From Phlebotomus papatasi (lineage: Eukaryota > Arthropoda > Insecta > Diptera > Psychodidae), in contig NC_077224.1 in NCBI RefSeq assembly GCF_024763615.1, forward strand, positions 63,498,712 to 63,562,711: a stretch of 64,000 nucleotides of DNA, given 5' to 3'. The position numbers and the translations under genes are program-made. Shown here in pieces: positions 1 to 11,306 of this stretch (the first letter of the stretch is position 1; each line of letters begins with the position of its first letter). Below the pieces are notes generated by a model that worked only from the letters and a program-made list of their open reading frames with translations, did no database searches and was not told where the DNA came from.

Positions 1-33
1 AAGGGGTGGCAATCAATTACCATTTGCCGGTTT

Positions 34-262
34 TCAACCGATTTGAACTAAATTCATAAATTACTCAAAAAAATCTTTCAAAATAGTTTTAAGAGTAACA
101 GACTTGATTTTCGAACAAAAATTATTTATCGATTCACAATCGGTTCATTAAAGGTTCACAACCGATTTGAGCCTATTTGATCATCAACATTTATTCAACA
201 AATCCCTCAAAATAGTTTTACGATTAACAGAATTGAATTTCGGATAGTTACACCGGTTCACT
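34..262. repeat. Imperfect ~120-bp direct repeat
   Basis: Two adjacent copies of about 110-120 bp resemble each other. Each begins near an aaccgatttga word (about 39 and 153), contains tcaaaatagtttta in the middle (about 79 and 206) and ends with gaatttcgga or gattttcgaa. Words such as aatcggttc recur at the joints and again near 42430-42480 and 43010, so the unit may be a dispersed repeat that was locally duplicated. No open frame runs through it. Confidence 0.55.
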
Positions 263-575
263 GCAGGTTCATAACTAATAGGAATCGGCTTGATATGATA
301 GGAATTCCAAGACCTTTCCAACGAACCCAAACTCCTCCAATTCTGATATAAAAGACTCTTAAAGACTTATGCTAAATATTATATATATCAAAACTAAAGA
401 TTTAACGATTCTGAATCAAAGGCTAATGATGCTTCATCTCTTCCAATCTTTTTTTCTCTCTCGATTTTTTCTGTATTTAAATGTTAAAACGGAACTACAG
501 ACCAGTTTTGAAATTTAACACATCTTAAAGAAGTGTGACATTTCCGACATTTCTGTTTCAGTTCCTTTATTATTA
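263..575. other. Non-coding AT-rich stretch
   Basis: I see no gene, hairpin or repeat boundary here, only AT-rich DNA with short homopolymer runs. Confidence 0.5.
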
Positions 576-794
576 GGGGAAAAGTACGCTCCCTCCCAAC
601 GTTCATGCCTTCGAATAATGTGAATTTCCTTAATTTTTTTAATAATGAAAATTAAACATTTCTATTTAATATTAGTTAGCTTATTATCAATTTATTGATA
701 ATTATGTGAAAATCATGTGGAAATCTGTTAGGAAAAGTAAAATAAATTCAAATTATTCGAAGGCATAAACGTTCGAACGGAGAGTACTTTCCCC
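576..794. mobile_element. MITE family A, TA-flanked
   Basis: A 219-bp element with terminal inverted repeats of about 50 bp. The left tip is ggggaaaagtacgctccctc and the right tip is its imperfect inverse, ending in actttcccc. Both sides are flanked by TA. The arms share the word atgccttcgaataat. A second copy lies at 14038-14252. There is no transposase ORF. The TA duplication suggests a Tc1/mariner-type mobiliser (inference). Confidence 0.85.
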
Positions 795-796
795 TA

Positions 797-1244
797 TAAG
801 CTTTTTTTTTTACTATTTTAGATGCTCAACGCTATTTTAAGTTTTAAAGTTAAATATTTTTATCGGAGAATATGAAAGAACATTAATAGACTTTTTTTTT
901 ATAGATTTTACGCTTAGCTCAGAATTAAAGGGTTGGGATTGGGATGCCTCCACTATACATAAGAATTTCTAACACTGCTTATTATTCTGATTTTCAAAGT
1001 TATAGAGTTAAGAGTGAGGCATTACTTATGGCCTGACTCTACACTCGGAGAAAAGCACGCGTGATATCAATCAACCATGAGCCGTGATTCCGTGATATTT
1101 TAAAAGGTGATAAATATGAACATGTTTTGAATAATTATTAACACGTCAGTGATACAAATCAAAGAAATCACGTCAGTGATAAATAGAAACACAGCATAAT
1201 GCTATTTATTAAAAACCAAAATATATTGACTCCAAGATATCAAA
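797..1244. other. Spacer leading into satellite
   Basis: AT-rich non-coding DNA. From about 1057 onward, words such as cacgtcagtgat and cgtgatatt recur. These may be decayed units of the 71-bp repeat that follows. Confidence 0.4.
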
Positions 1245-1462
1245 CACGGGCGTGTTAAATAGAAACACGCCGTGTTCCTATTTAACAAATCTTCAAATTG
1301 CCCCAAAATATTAATCACGGACGTGCTAAATGGTATCACGCCGTGTTACTATTTAACAAATCTTTACATTGCCGCGAAATGTTAATCACGACGTGTTAAA
1401 TAGAAACACGCCGTGATTTCATTTACCAAATCCTTATATTGCCTCAAAATGTTAATCACGGA
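1245..1462. repeat. 71-bp tandem repeat (about 3 units)
   Basis: Units start at 1245, 1316, 1387 and (partial) 1457, giving periods of 71, 71 and 70 bp. Each unit opens with cacgg-acgtgttaaat followed by the inverted word cacgccgtg, so each unit carries a short palindrome, then an AT-rich tail ending in aaaat-ttaat. The last unit breaks off where the candidate gene's stop codon lies. Confidence 0.8.
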
Positions 1463-1571
1463 CGGCTGTTGATTGGCTGTTTTAACATTTGTGCTGTGCT
1501 AGCATTTATCAATTTTTGATTAATACAATCACGGTTTTCTATGAGTGTACGTATGGCGTCCTCGTGAAAAT
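1456..1571 (-). CDS. Candidate terminal exon, unknown protein
   Basis: This is a possible last coding exon on the minus strand. It follows a convincing acceptor (ttattttattgcag, AG at 1573-1572) and runs open to a TGA at 1456-1458. The encoded tail of about 38 residues reads as an ordinary soluble sequence (DFHEDAIRTLIENRD near its start). It joins in frame, through a split GAT codon, to the candidate exon at 1755-1950 across a 183-bp GT-AG intron. I do not recognise the family. The stop codon lies where the neighbouring 71-bp satellite begins, so the C-terminus may be young or the model may be wrong. No clear polyadenylation signal was found. Short length makes chance a real alternative. Confidence 0.35.
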
Positions 1572-1754
1572 CTGCAATAAAATAATTTCGATAAACCACA
1601 AAATTGATAATATTTGATGTGTTACGATAGCACATCATATTTTTTTTGTTTTCAGAGTCATTTTCTGATGAAAATTGCGAGAAGTCACAAGTAATCTCGC
1701 AACCCTACCTCTTAAAGTTACAGCTAATATTGCAAGCAAATGACCAGAAATTAC

Positions 1755-1950
1755 CTAATTGAATGTGGTGATGGAGTTGTCCGGTCGGTTCTTGATATAA
1801 CAGCCTCAGGGGGATGGTAACGAAGTGGTCCGTTGGCGTGTCTGCGGCGATCCAGTGGTTCTGTTGTATACCTTGGCGGGTAGTATCTAGTGTAGGATGT
1901 CGGCGACGACGGATCTGATGCAACTGACCGTCGCGCGGCTTTGGCCATTG
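1755..1950 (-). CDS. Candidate internal exon, unknown protein
   Basis: A 196-nt minus-strand segment, richer in GC than its surroundings, between a possible acceptor (tctccttag, AG at 1952-1951) and a donor (ttag|gtaattt, GT at 1754-1753). In the chosen frame it gives 65 codons, rich in Arg, His, Gln and Thr, and then continues into the exon at 1456-1571. I chose this frame because G+C is lowest at its second codon positions, as is usual for coding DNA. An overlapping frame, open from 2134 and rich in Ser and Pro, is the main rival and would use an acceptor at 1967-1966 (tttccaccag). No domain is recognisable. Upstream exons would lie at higher coordinates. Confidence 0.38.
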
Positions 1951-2340
1951 CTAAGGAGACATTCTCTGGTGGAAAGAGAAAATTGGGAATCAATGCCAGA
2001 GGAAAGTTATGAGTCAACAAATACAATTTTATGTAATGGGATACTGGAATAACAGCTGGGACAAAGAAAATTGGACATTCAGCGGGATTTTCGCAAAATA
2101 ATGATTGAACACCAAGGCAGAGCAACTTGTACATTAAAATGTTTTTCGTGAAAAAACAGTCAGTTGAAAACCTTAAAATTTTCGGAGAGTAAAATGGGCT
2201 TTGAATTTAAGGTTTAGCCTTTGCTTTACTTCTCTAATTCTTGTCAGTCAAGATTTTTTGGAAAATTTTGGCTTAGGATCGGATTTTGGTTGCTGTTAAG
2301 GATTTTGAGATCTTCGGGAACTAGACTAAACCTCCAATCT

Positions 2341-3006
2341 GTACACACAGAGAAGTGATTTTGAGAAAGCGGTGTTGAATTTGGGGTTGAATTTGGTGTT
2401 GGTGTTGCTTGAACACCAAACGTAGTAGCATTCACACCAAATTAACACCTAGTTTTGAATCAATGGTGTTCTATGAAATGCTTTGGCGGTGTTGTATTAA
2501 CTCCGCCACAGAAATCTCTGAAATGGTGCTAAAGTAACACCATCAATTTTCTAAACAGTGCTGTTGCAACGCCAAACGGTGTTCGTCGCTCACCATCGAC
2601 CACACACACAGAAAAATGAAAAATTCTTAAACAGAAACACCCAGGAATTTAATTTCAAATCCCATCCAATGAATGCCAATGCCCTAATTCTAAATCCTTT
2701 GATCATTTAGTTTTAGTTGCAAATCTGTAGACATTTTTCATTTATTGGTGTAAAAGGAACACCTATATTTTCTTGAGATGGTGTGATACAAAATCCACAA
2801 TGGTGTTCCAACAACGCTAAATTTGGTGTTAATAATTGGTGTAAAATTGGTGTAATCAGAAACCCAAAGCCGGTGTTAGTTACTTTGTGACACCACTTGG
2901 TGTATTCTGAACACCGAATTGGGGTTAGTTGATTTTGGGGTTGAGGTTGGTGTGTCCGACAACACCATTTGGAGTTGTTATGCCACTAAAATTTCTCTGT
3001 GTGTAG
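2341..3006. mobile_element. GGTGTT-rich inverted-repeat element
   Basis: A block of about 666 bp bounded by gtacacacagagaa on the left and its inverse ttctctgtgtgtag on the right. It is packed with ggtgtt, ggtgta and their complement aacacc, often preceded by aattt or aac, in both orientations (well over 20 occurrences). No ORF runs through it. This looks like a non-autonomous element with many internal copies of a hexamer. The acacaga tips resemble those of family M (4692-5122, 25570-25911). No target duplication is evident. Confidence 0.6.
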
Positions 3007-4691
3007 ATGGCGTGATATATCACCATTAAATCAGTAATAATTAATTCAAACTTGACATCTGTCAAATTTAATTTTTTTCAATGGTAGGAGTTTGCTTCTC
3101 AAGAAAAAAATTGGATACTCTTAACTGTTTAGTAACTTTATGATGTTTCCCGGAAGTACAACACATAAAATAATTTTGCAAATAATTTATTTTTTAAAAT
3201 ACAATTTTTTTCACTTGTATACATTTATGAGGAATTCTAAATAGTATTTCCCAATAATCCGCCCAAAACGAACACGTTGTAACGGATGTATTGAAACCTA
3301 TTCTCAATCATCAAATGTCCATCATATAGACTAAGTTGTTTTGCCTTGATTACGATTAATGACTCTTCTGTGAGAGGCAACAGCACCAGGCCACCCCACA
3401 TAATCAAAATGCCACTAAATAATATTTCCTCGCCCATGTACACTTCATCTGGAGTGTGTGTTTGCCACCAAAAAGCATTTCTCCTCCTCGTGGATTTATG
3501 TACACCGACATTCTCGAAATTGTTTACTTTTGCCAGGTTACAATTTCATCTGTGTGTCCGTTGTCTTAACTATGTATTGTAAATGAATCGTTAATATTTT
3601 CTAAAAATACCCCATGCGGCCAAAATGCCGAAAATCTGCGATGGTGAAAGAAAAAGCCGCATTCATTTCCAATCAGCAATTGGAAAAAGAAAGAAGTGAT
3701 TTGTACATCTCCGCGATATATTTTTCCCTATATCTGAATGTTTAACTGATCTATTTGTTCAATTTTATAGCTCAATGGATGATTAATGGCTGCCAATTCG
3801 AAGCGTTCGACCCAATTGATTGCGTTCCGAACGGTTTGTCTATTGAGATGTATTCACTGAAATACACAGTTGCCGCTCTAAGCTGAAAATATCAACAATC
3901 GGATGTACATAATGAATGGTCAGACTGGGAATTATTAGTATATCAGGAAAATTTGTCTAGATAGCAAAATTTTCATATTACACATTATCGATTGGATAAG
4001 CTATGAGTTTAAATTTAATTAGAAATATGATGGCGTTATGAATACAAATCAGTAATAAATGCAATATTACATTGTATATTATTATGTTTCTACAGCAAAT
4101 AAATTTATTCAAAATAATCAAAAGTCCTCTTATGGAATTATTCATTGTACATTTTAATTAAAGACCATTTAAAATGGACAAATATTTCACTCTGTTTGAA
4201 ATATTGAGGTGCAGTTTTTGATTATAATTGTACACTCTAAAGTTGTGCTTGAAATTTTAGGTGTGATTCCTTCATAATCACACCTATTTAAAAGTATTAT
4301 TTTCATTAAAAATGTAGGAGACCAAAGTGGAGTATACTCATTTATCCTGTCTTAAATTTGCTCAAAAACAAACTCTTGTCACTAAGCATTATAGGCTTTA
4401 AAATTTTCATTTAATTTAGTTTGTAATGGTTGTAATTCTGAAGGTGTGGGAGAGTGTGTAGGAAATTTAAAGTTTTAATAAAGAACGTAACGTTCAATTA
4501 AAGATTTCTTTTTAAAATATTTGGTTTAGAACAGTAAAGCATCGGAATAGATTGCGAGAAAAGTTCATGGAACGATTTTTATAATAAAACAATAAAATAA
4601 TAAATTAGGGTTGGTAAGTTGGTACTGGTCTTTGAATTAACGTAACTTGCATTTCAACTGCATTATACTGATCCGAAAGATTCAAACTTGT
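3007..4691. other. Non-coding stretch with small hairpin
   Basis: No gene is supported. A minus-strand frame at 3237-3443 (68 codons, hydrophobic) overlaps another open frame on the plus strand and has no splice or family support. A small hairpin lies at about 4259-4287, where aggtgtgatt pairs with aatcacacct. Confidence 0.5.
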
Positions 4692-5122
4692 GTACACAGA
4701 AAAATATAATTCGTAAAATTGTTCGTAAATGTTTGTGTATTCCGATTGGGGTTTTGCAAAATGCTCGTATATTGTATAATCCACAAAAAGGTTTGTACTT
4801 TTTCACAAACATTGTTCTTATCTTTTGTTTTTTACAAACGCTTGTTCATAGATTTTTGTTTGTCTGACAAAACTTGAAGAATAAACGAAAAAATTTGACG
4901 AACACCTTTCTTGTGCGTTTACGAATATTTTCGAACAAATATCTGTAAAAGAACAAAAGATACTCTTCCAGTGATTATGTTACGAATAATATTATGAAAA
5001 ACAGTACAAACTTTTACGAAATTGTTTGTGGGTTATACGATTTACGAGCATTTTGTAAGTCCCCAATAGGAATTCACAAATAATTTATGAACAATTTTCG
5101 AAATATTTTTTTTTTGTGTAGA
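4692..5122. mobile_element. MITE family M, long hairpin
   Basis: About 430 bp with arms of about 200 bp that are inverses of each other. The left tip is tacacagaaaaa and the right tip ttttttgtgtaga. The arms repeat the word ttcgtaaatg and share aaaatgctcgta and acccacaaa. Other copies lie at 25570-25911 and, as a half, at 55988-56236. No ORF and no clear target duplication. Confidence 0.75.
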
Positions 5123-5206
5123 ATTTGGAAAAGTTTAAAAAGAATTTAAATTTCATAACCATTAATTAAGAAATGTTAAATTTAGAGTTATTTTGATCTT
5201 TGCCTT

Positions 5207-5457
5207 CACTGAGAAAAAAAGAGGGTGCGATTTACTTTTTTTCCTCGTAATTTTAACACTTTTTAGGTGTAAAAATATATTAACATTTTTTAATATTAAT
5301 TTTCCACCTTTTAAGTGTAAAATTAACATGAAAAAGTTAACTTTAACCCACAATACGCCTAAAAAGCATCATATTAACACCGATTTCGGATCAATAATGC
5401 AGGGTAAAATTAACATTTCTGGAATGTGATTTTAACTTTTTCGGATTTCTCTCAGTC
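5207..5457. mobile_element. Family L element, CACTGAGA tips
   Basis: About 250 bp starting cactgagaaaaaa and ending tcggatttctctcagt. Internal words such as ttttaggtgtaaaaatata and gatttcggatcaata match copies at 8679-8932 and 19300-19734. CACTG-type termini can suggest CACTA-like elements, but I could not fix a target duplication, so the superfamily is open. Confidence 0.75.
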
Positions 5458-5636
5458 AGTGTTTAAAAGTTTGTTTGAATAAATGCTTCTAAGTAACTGT
5501 CGTATATAGACAAAATATTGTTCTAAAATCATTTTACAGCATAAACAAAAAAAGTTGTACTAGCTTTTCAATTTTCAAAAATAACCAAAATCAAGATTAT
5601 AGAGGAATGAAATATTTTATATATTTTTCCATTGTA

Positions 5637-5780
5637 GGAGAAAGTTCCCATGCTTTGCACGGTCCCAATCTTCATAATGACTTTCCTATGTTTCTGAATA
5701 AATGTGAGTCACATTTATTGAAAAATTTAGTCATTATGGAACTTGAGACTGTGCAAAGCATGGGCACTGGGTACTTTCCC
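5637..5780. mobile_element. MITE family C, short copy
   Basis: A 144-bp TA-flanked palindrome. The left arm contains cccatgctttgcac and the right arm gtgcaaagcatggg. The words cataatgact and tagtcattat link it to the 217-bp copy at 14977-15193. Confidence 0.75.
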
Positions 5781-6049
5781 TAAGTCCATATCTGTTATCG
5801 TTTACACTCTGATCCTGTAATATAGTGCATATTCCGAATGCTCTTACCTCGTATCTTCTAGCAAACTTAATAATTAATGCATATGAAATAAATTTGGAAG
5901 ATTTTTATATTTGACATTGAGTAATTTAGTAAGAATGATAAGTCATTTTCATATTCGTTTAGATGATTTTCAAACTATGTTCAAAATTTAACAAAAAATG
6001 CTTAAGACGGTGAAGTTACTTGAAAATAAACCCATTTATTGTGTGGTAA

Positions 6050-6746
6050 TTTGTAAATTTGACCTGAAGTGAGATTTGCCTTGTGAATTAGATTTTTCGT
6101 GGGAAAAATGGGAAATTTTCTAAGAGATTCACCAGTGAGGTGATACTCCTTATTTTGGACAGGTGTTTTTCTCTCGAAATTTCGTGAAGTTTTAGCTTTT
6201 GTGATGACTAGGTTGGACAAATGCCTAGAGAAATAAAGGAGCATCATTTCTACGAACGAGATGTAGTGAGAAAAACCTTCAAAGGCTTCTGAAAAGGCCA
6301 GGGAATGAGCGAATCCGCACGTACTTGGAGTAGCGAAGTCAACTCACTTTAATGAATAATATGGAAACTTGCCGAGCTTCTTGTGACATTGTACGTTTCC
6401 CTTACAGGAACAGAAAGAGAACTTGGTAAGATTGGTTCATCAAATGAAGAACAATAGGCATCCTGTTGAGGCGGATTAGCTGTCCAAATTTACAGCCAAG
6501 TTGTCCAAATTAATGACCAAGTTGTTCAAAATAAGGGTCAAATTCACCTCTACATATCAATTCATTTTTAAACGTATTAAAACTAATTTTAATAAAAATA
6601 AGACGATAAATAGCTTGGCAAGTTTCTAAACAACCCTTCTGAAAAGGGAGTAACAAAAAAAGTCAATTAGAAATGAAAATATCGCACTTCAAACTTGGAA
6701 CATCGATGCTTATAGGCAGACTGGACAAAATTATGAGCCCTTGCCC
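6050..6746 (-). mobile_element. Family E element, truncated on left
   Basis: Matches the right two thirds of the full copy at 18017-19085 (shared words include gacctgaagtgagatttgcc). It ends at ttgccc followed by TA. The left terminus is missing. A minus-strand open frame at 6002-6247 resembles one in the 18-kb copy, but the copy at 45784-46813 has stops there, so I treat it as shared repeat DNA and not as a gene. Confidence 0.75.
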
Positions 6747-8678
6747 TATTAGTTTCTTGTCATTTAAGGGTTAAATAAATTAAACACTGCTGGTTCTTCT
6801 AATTAATTTCAATTTAATTCAATTTCTCAATTTCTCATTTATCTACTATTCACACTATTTCAAAATGTTCAAAAAATAATAGTTTGGAAATTATACTTTT
6901 GAAAACTACAAAAGTTTCTACATTGTGAGAAATTTATCATCTGTCTAATAAATCACATTTTATGCAGTGATGTTCAACTAAAACTTTAGTTTACAAACTC
7001 GAAAAGTTTTTCAGTGTGATTTTCCTGGAAAAATTTGCTCAAATGTTGAGAAATGTCTTGATCTGCAAACATTGCAATGAGCTTACCTGGATGGTTAAAA
7101 GGCTTAAAGAGATATCAAAGTTTCCTAGCCGTAAGAGAAAAAAAAAGCTTTTCCGCTTCACAAAATCTATTTCTGTTTGGAAAAGTAGAAAAAAAGCTTC
7201 GACCTTGTATTTTTCTCGAGTGGATACGCAACAAATTGTGCGGAAATGACTTCTCAATAAAGACAAGATTGGAAATAAGTCCGAGCAGACGTGACCCCAT
7301 GTGGATGTGAAAAAAAAGCACCAAAAGTGGTGCAATTTGACATACTCTTCTGATCATAAATTAGGGTGTAGAATACACACTCAGTAATTTTTGGATGATT
7401 ATGTTGTCTCATTGATATTGTGAAATCTATATTCAGGGTGGGTTAGTGGATATCACCAAGTGTATCACAATTTATTCTAGTGCTCGTGCTCAAAATATCA
7501 AATGTCCTCAGGAAAGACTTTTGTCATTCACCTTTTCTAGTGAAAGTAATCTTTTCGGGTTATATACAAACCACAAAAGTTCCACCCTCCATAAGAAATA
7601 TTTACTTCCTGGCAAAAGAGACTTCCCATCATCCCAAGGATACAAAATCAATTTTTTTTCTTACAGTATGGTCTTTCCACTTCAGTCCACAGAAATAAAC
7701 CGAATGATATACAACTGAAAGAAGTGTGTATCGCAGAACCAGATAAAATCGATAAAATCCGGTCATTCAATAATAAAATTTCAATATTTTCTGTCCTTCT
7801 GGACCCAGAGAACTCAATCAGCTCAACTGGGAAAAGGCCTTCCCCTTTTAGCATCGTCTAACTTATAGCACAACTCATATCAATTCAGCAAATTTGATTT
7901 TGTGTGAAGAAATAGTTTAGACACGTAAATTGTTTATGTAGCAGTACACTTCTTTTATGTGATTCTCTGTAATAACCACGAAATAGTAATATATTATTAG
8001 CATACAACATAAAATCTTGACTACTTCACATATAAAACCAAATGTGATTACACACTGTACGTTTGTAAAATAGTATAAAACGTGCTCCTTTCAACTGAAC
8101 ATAGTTAATAGTTTAATCAGAGTTGAAATATCTTATCCTATTAACAAGCAGATCGCAAGATAATTTTCTATTAGAACATTATCTAATATTAATAACCTAA
8201 TTTCTCTAAAATCCCATTTTTCATGAATTTAACCTCAAGACTTATTGAAAAGTTGAAAATAATACGAACAAGTATTTCAGATAGCTGTACGGTTTTTCTT
8301 TAACATGGTAGAATTAGTTGTACTCTTTGTGATTTATCCGAAATAAATTAGATTTTTGTTAAATACGCTAGCTGTATCAAACAAAATAAATTCATGAAAA
8401 AATGATATTTTTTATATTTTCCTCTGACTTGAAATAACATTATAAAAAGATGATGCATTGTTTTCAATTTTAACTATAGTTAAAGACAAAATTTTTGTCG
8501 AAAATCGATATTTCTTTCAGTATTAAAAAATTATAAAAATAATTATTTTAAATAGTTTTATTTTATCTACAAAATACTATGTTAATAATCAACTTCTAAA
8601 TTTTTTCCATGAAAAGTTACGCTCGCTTTTATGTTTTACCAAAGGAAGTAGATTGCTTTAATTTCTGCTTCAGTTGAA
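6747..8678. other. AT-rich stretch with chance ORFs
   Basis: Several overlapping open frames on both strands occur at 7016-7357 and 7446-7718 (70-98 codons). None has a recognisable motif and they overlap each other in opposite directions. I see no repeat boundaries. Confidence 0.45.
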
Positions 8679-8932
8679 CACTGAGAAAAAAAAGAGGCTA
8701 CGATTAACTTTTTTTCGTCATAACTTTAACACTTTTCGGGTATAAAAATATATCAACATTTTTTAATGTTAATTTTACACCTTTTTAGGGTAAAATCAAC
8801 ATGAAAAAAGGACAACTTTAACCCATAGTACACCTAAAAAGGGTAATATTTACACCGATTTCGGATCAATACTGCAGGGTAAAATTAACATTTCCGGAAT
8901 GTTATTTTGATTTTTTCGGATTTCTCTCAGTG
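8679..8932. mobile_element. Family L element, second copy
   Basis: Complete copy of about 254 bp, from cactgagaaaaaa to tcggatttctctcagtg, with the same internal order of words as 5207-5457. Confidence 0.78.
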
Positions 8933-9427
8933 AGTGTAAGGGGGTTTCCTCAATAACAAGGTCAAAATAAAATCGTTTTTTGTTGCTGCAGGTGTTAGTC
9001 GTTAGGCGGGCGGTAAAGGAAACTAAAAAAACATAATATTTTCTCTAATCTTTTTTTTGTCATTATAAAAAATATTTAATTCAATCTCTTCAACATATAA
9101 AATAACAAAGTTAGCTGATGAGTTGAACTAGCATTTGAACGCAAGATTTTATGTTTACATACATGATCACAACTTATTCTACAAGACGAAACATAGTGTA
9201 AAATACGTCAGAAACGATATTTTTTGCACGAAATTTTCCCAAAAATACAATTTTTTTTAAATATCAGATAATAGGGAATATTTGACTTTTCGATTTCAGA
9301 TAAACCAATTCCAGATAACGATAGACTGAGTGTAGAAATATTTCAAAAGATAAAGAGACGAATGCAAAGAAATGCCGAGCATTGTAAATATGAGGATATC
9401 TCTGATGATCGCTAGCGAAAATTTTAT
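8933..9427. other. Non-coding AT-rich stretch
   Basis: No gene or repeat boundary is seen. Confidence 0.45.
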
Positions 9428-9566
9428 TTCACCTTTACAAAAAAAAAACAAATTTTCTGTCTTGATCAGGGCTTTCAGTCCAGATGCGAACTTTTTTAAT
9501 GGCTACAAAATCTGGACCGAAAGCTCTGGACAAAACAGAAAATTTGTTTTTCTTCTTGAGGTGAAA
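9428..9566. repeat. ~139-bp hairpin (fold-back)
   Basis: Arms of about 55 bp are imperfect inverses. The left arm carries caaattttctgtcttgatc and ctttcagtccagat. The right arm carries atctggaccgaaag and cagaaaatttg, closing with gaggtgaaa against tttcacctt. It could be a small MITE or a hairpin RNA source. The 119-codon plus-strand frame at 9372-9731 spans it and is probably not a gene. Confidence 0.65.
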
Positions 9567-9769
9567 CAAAAGTTCCACCGGAGGTGTTCATATGTAATAT
9601 ACATCAGGCCATCAAAGAAGCAAAATAGTTGCTTTATAGAACTAAGATTTGAAAAGTCTTTTAATGCACGTTCATTAAAACTTCATACATTACTTTTAGT
9701 AGTCACAGAGACAGAGCCAAGGCCGCTATAGGCAGATTATAAGAATTTCAGTTCTATAATGTCTTGCTA

Positions 9770-9878
9770 AACACACTTACCACTTAAGCTGAGAGATGGC
9801 TTAACATAATTATAATTAAAATAGTGATTAGACCACATTTCCATCTGTTTCCCACTAAGCCGTCTCTCGGCTTAAGCC
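9770..9878. mobile_element. MITE family G, copy 1
   Basis: Short element with the left arm cttaagctgagagatggctt and the right arm aagccgtctctcggcttaag. Related copies are at 50361-50700 (interrupted) and 53659-53794. It abuts a family V element at its right. Confidence 0.65.
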
Positions 9879-9879
9879 G

Positions 9880-10099
9880 TAAGATCGTCTCCAGACTAGA
9901 GGTTTAGCCTAGTTTCTGAAGACCTCAGAATCCTAAATAGCAACCAATTTAATTTGTTCTTCTGATTCAAATTGATTAATTCTCTTTAATAGTTCATTTC
10001 TAAGTCAAAATTTTCCAAAAATTTTCAATTGATAAGAAATTAGAAAAGTTAATTTGTATGGTTAAGGCCTTAGGTCTGAAGTCCGTATAAGTCTGCCTA
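9880..10099. mobile_element. Family V element, uninterrupted copy
   Basis: About 220 bp from cgtctccagactagaggttt to ggtctgaagtccgtataag. Inner words such as cctaaatagcaaccaattt recur at 47227-47763 and 59925-60790. This copy is the empty-site reference for the insertions seen in the other two. Confidence 0.65.
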
Positions 10100-10324
10100 G
10101 GGAATTATTTAGGGAATTGTACAAGCTCCGGCCAAGATTGCGAATTCTCGGGGAAACATCAAAAACTTCAAAGAGCGTTTTCTTCACCTCCCATTTTTAC
10201 GATTTTGTCAAATATTTATGCGAAAGATTAATTGAATATGAAATTGAATATTCTCTTCAGTATTTTAAGGTCATCTAGATTTTCAGGTTTGCTTTTTTAT
10301 TTCAAACCTATATTTGCTGCCCTG

Positions 10325-10500
10325 AGGGTCCGTGGTGCAATTGGTAAGAGCGTTCGGCTCTTGGGCGGTGTGACCCCCGAGCCCCGACTCGACTGTCACA
10401 TTTGTGAGTTCGAGTCCCGCTCTTTGAAAATGATTAAAGCGTCTGAAATGGACATTTTTCAAAACACATTGTAATCTGAATAATAAATTTTTAAACTGAA
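10325..10500 (+). repeat. tRNA-derived SINE-like sequence
   Basis: A GC-richer block with an A-box-like word (gtggtgcaattggtaagagc) and, about 75 bp on, a B-box-like word (gagttcgagtcccgc). The spacing and stems do not make a proper cloverleaf. An AT-rich body ending near aataaatttttaaactgaaaa follows. This fits a degenerate tRNA-derived SINE better than a working tRNA. Confidence 0.5.
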
Positions 10501-10689
10501 AAATGTACAAAATGGCATAAATAGCCCCAGTACATCAAAATAAATACAAATAAATATTTTTTTGCCTCAAAAATACATGTTTCATTTTTGAAAAACCCTG
10601 AAAAAGTTCTGATTTCACGATTTTGTTTTGGTTTTGCCTAGTATAACTATGAAATACACTTATGCAGTATTTTTAAGACTTTTTTCGTA

Positions 10690-11306
10690 GGGTAACGTGT
10701 GGTATTTCTGGACAAGGTGCTTTCGGGACATATGGGTAATTTAGGAAACATCAAAAATCCTATAAATTTTTGTTTTCTAATTATTTTTAAGTTCTATATG
10801 AAACATTAAGCTCTTTACGTATCAGATAAACATAAAACTTTTGATTTTTTTTTAATTTAAAGCGTGAAATACACGTGAATTGTGAGTGTCACATTTCACT
10901 TTTTACAAAACCTTTAGTATGGTTAATTTTGCAGATGTCAACAAAAACAGTGCTTAGTTTTTTTCGATTTAAGTCACTTTAAAAGTAAAATTTAAACAAA
11001 ATTTTTATGAATGAGTGAAGTTTAGAATTTATACTTAAAGGTAAATAATTAGACTCGGTGAAATTTATTTGTATAATAGCGACTTTTGTCTGTCCCGAAA
11101 TATACCACTTTTACTTCTTTACATTTTTTGGTATTTTGTATAAAAAATTATGCATATTTCAACATTTTTCGATAAGAATCTTATTCTGGATAGCATAAGG
11201 AACATAAATGTTTGTATCAACAAAGAAAAAAAAATACTTGAGAAGTCGTTAAGCTGTTTGAAACTTGAAAGTGCTATAAAGTGTCCCGAAAAACCTCACG
11301 TTACCC
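10690..11306. mobile_element. MITE family Q, TA-flanked, 617 bp
   Basis: Begins ggtaacgtgtggtattt and ends with the inverse aacctcacgttaccc. TA on both sides. The words cgggaca and tgtcccg recur inside near both ends. No ORF above chance. Confidence 0.75.

Noticed and set aside
1751..2134. 127-codon Ser/Pro-rich minus-strand frame as the coding frame
   Set aside because: Its codon-position GC pattern is less like coding DNA than the overlapping frame, and spliced to the next exon it ends after about 14 codons; kept only as an alternative.
10332..10430. Functional tRNA gene
   Set aside because: Box words are present but the distance between them and the failed acceptor pairing do not allow a normal cloverleaf.
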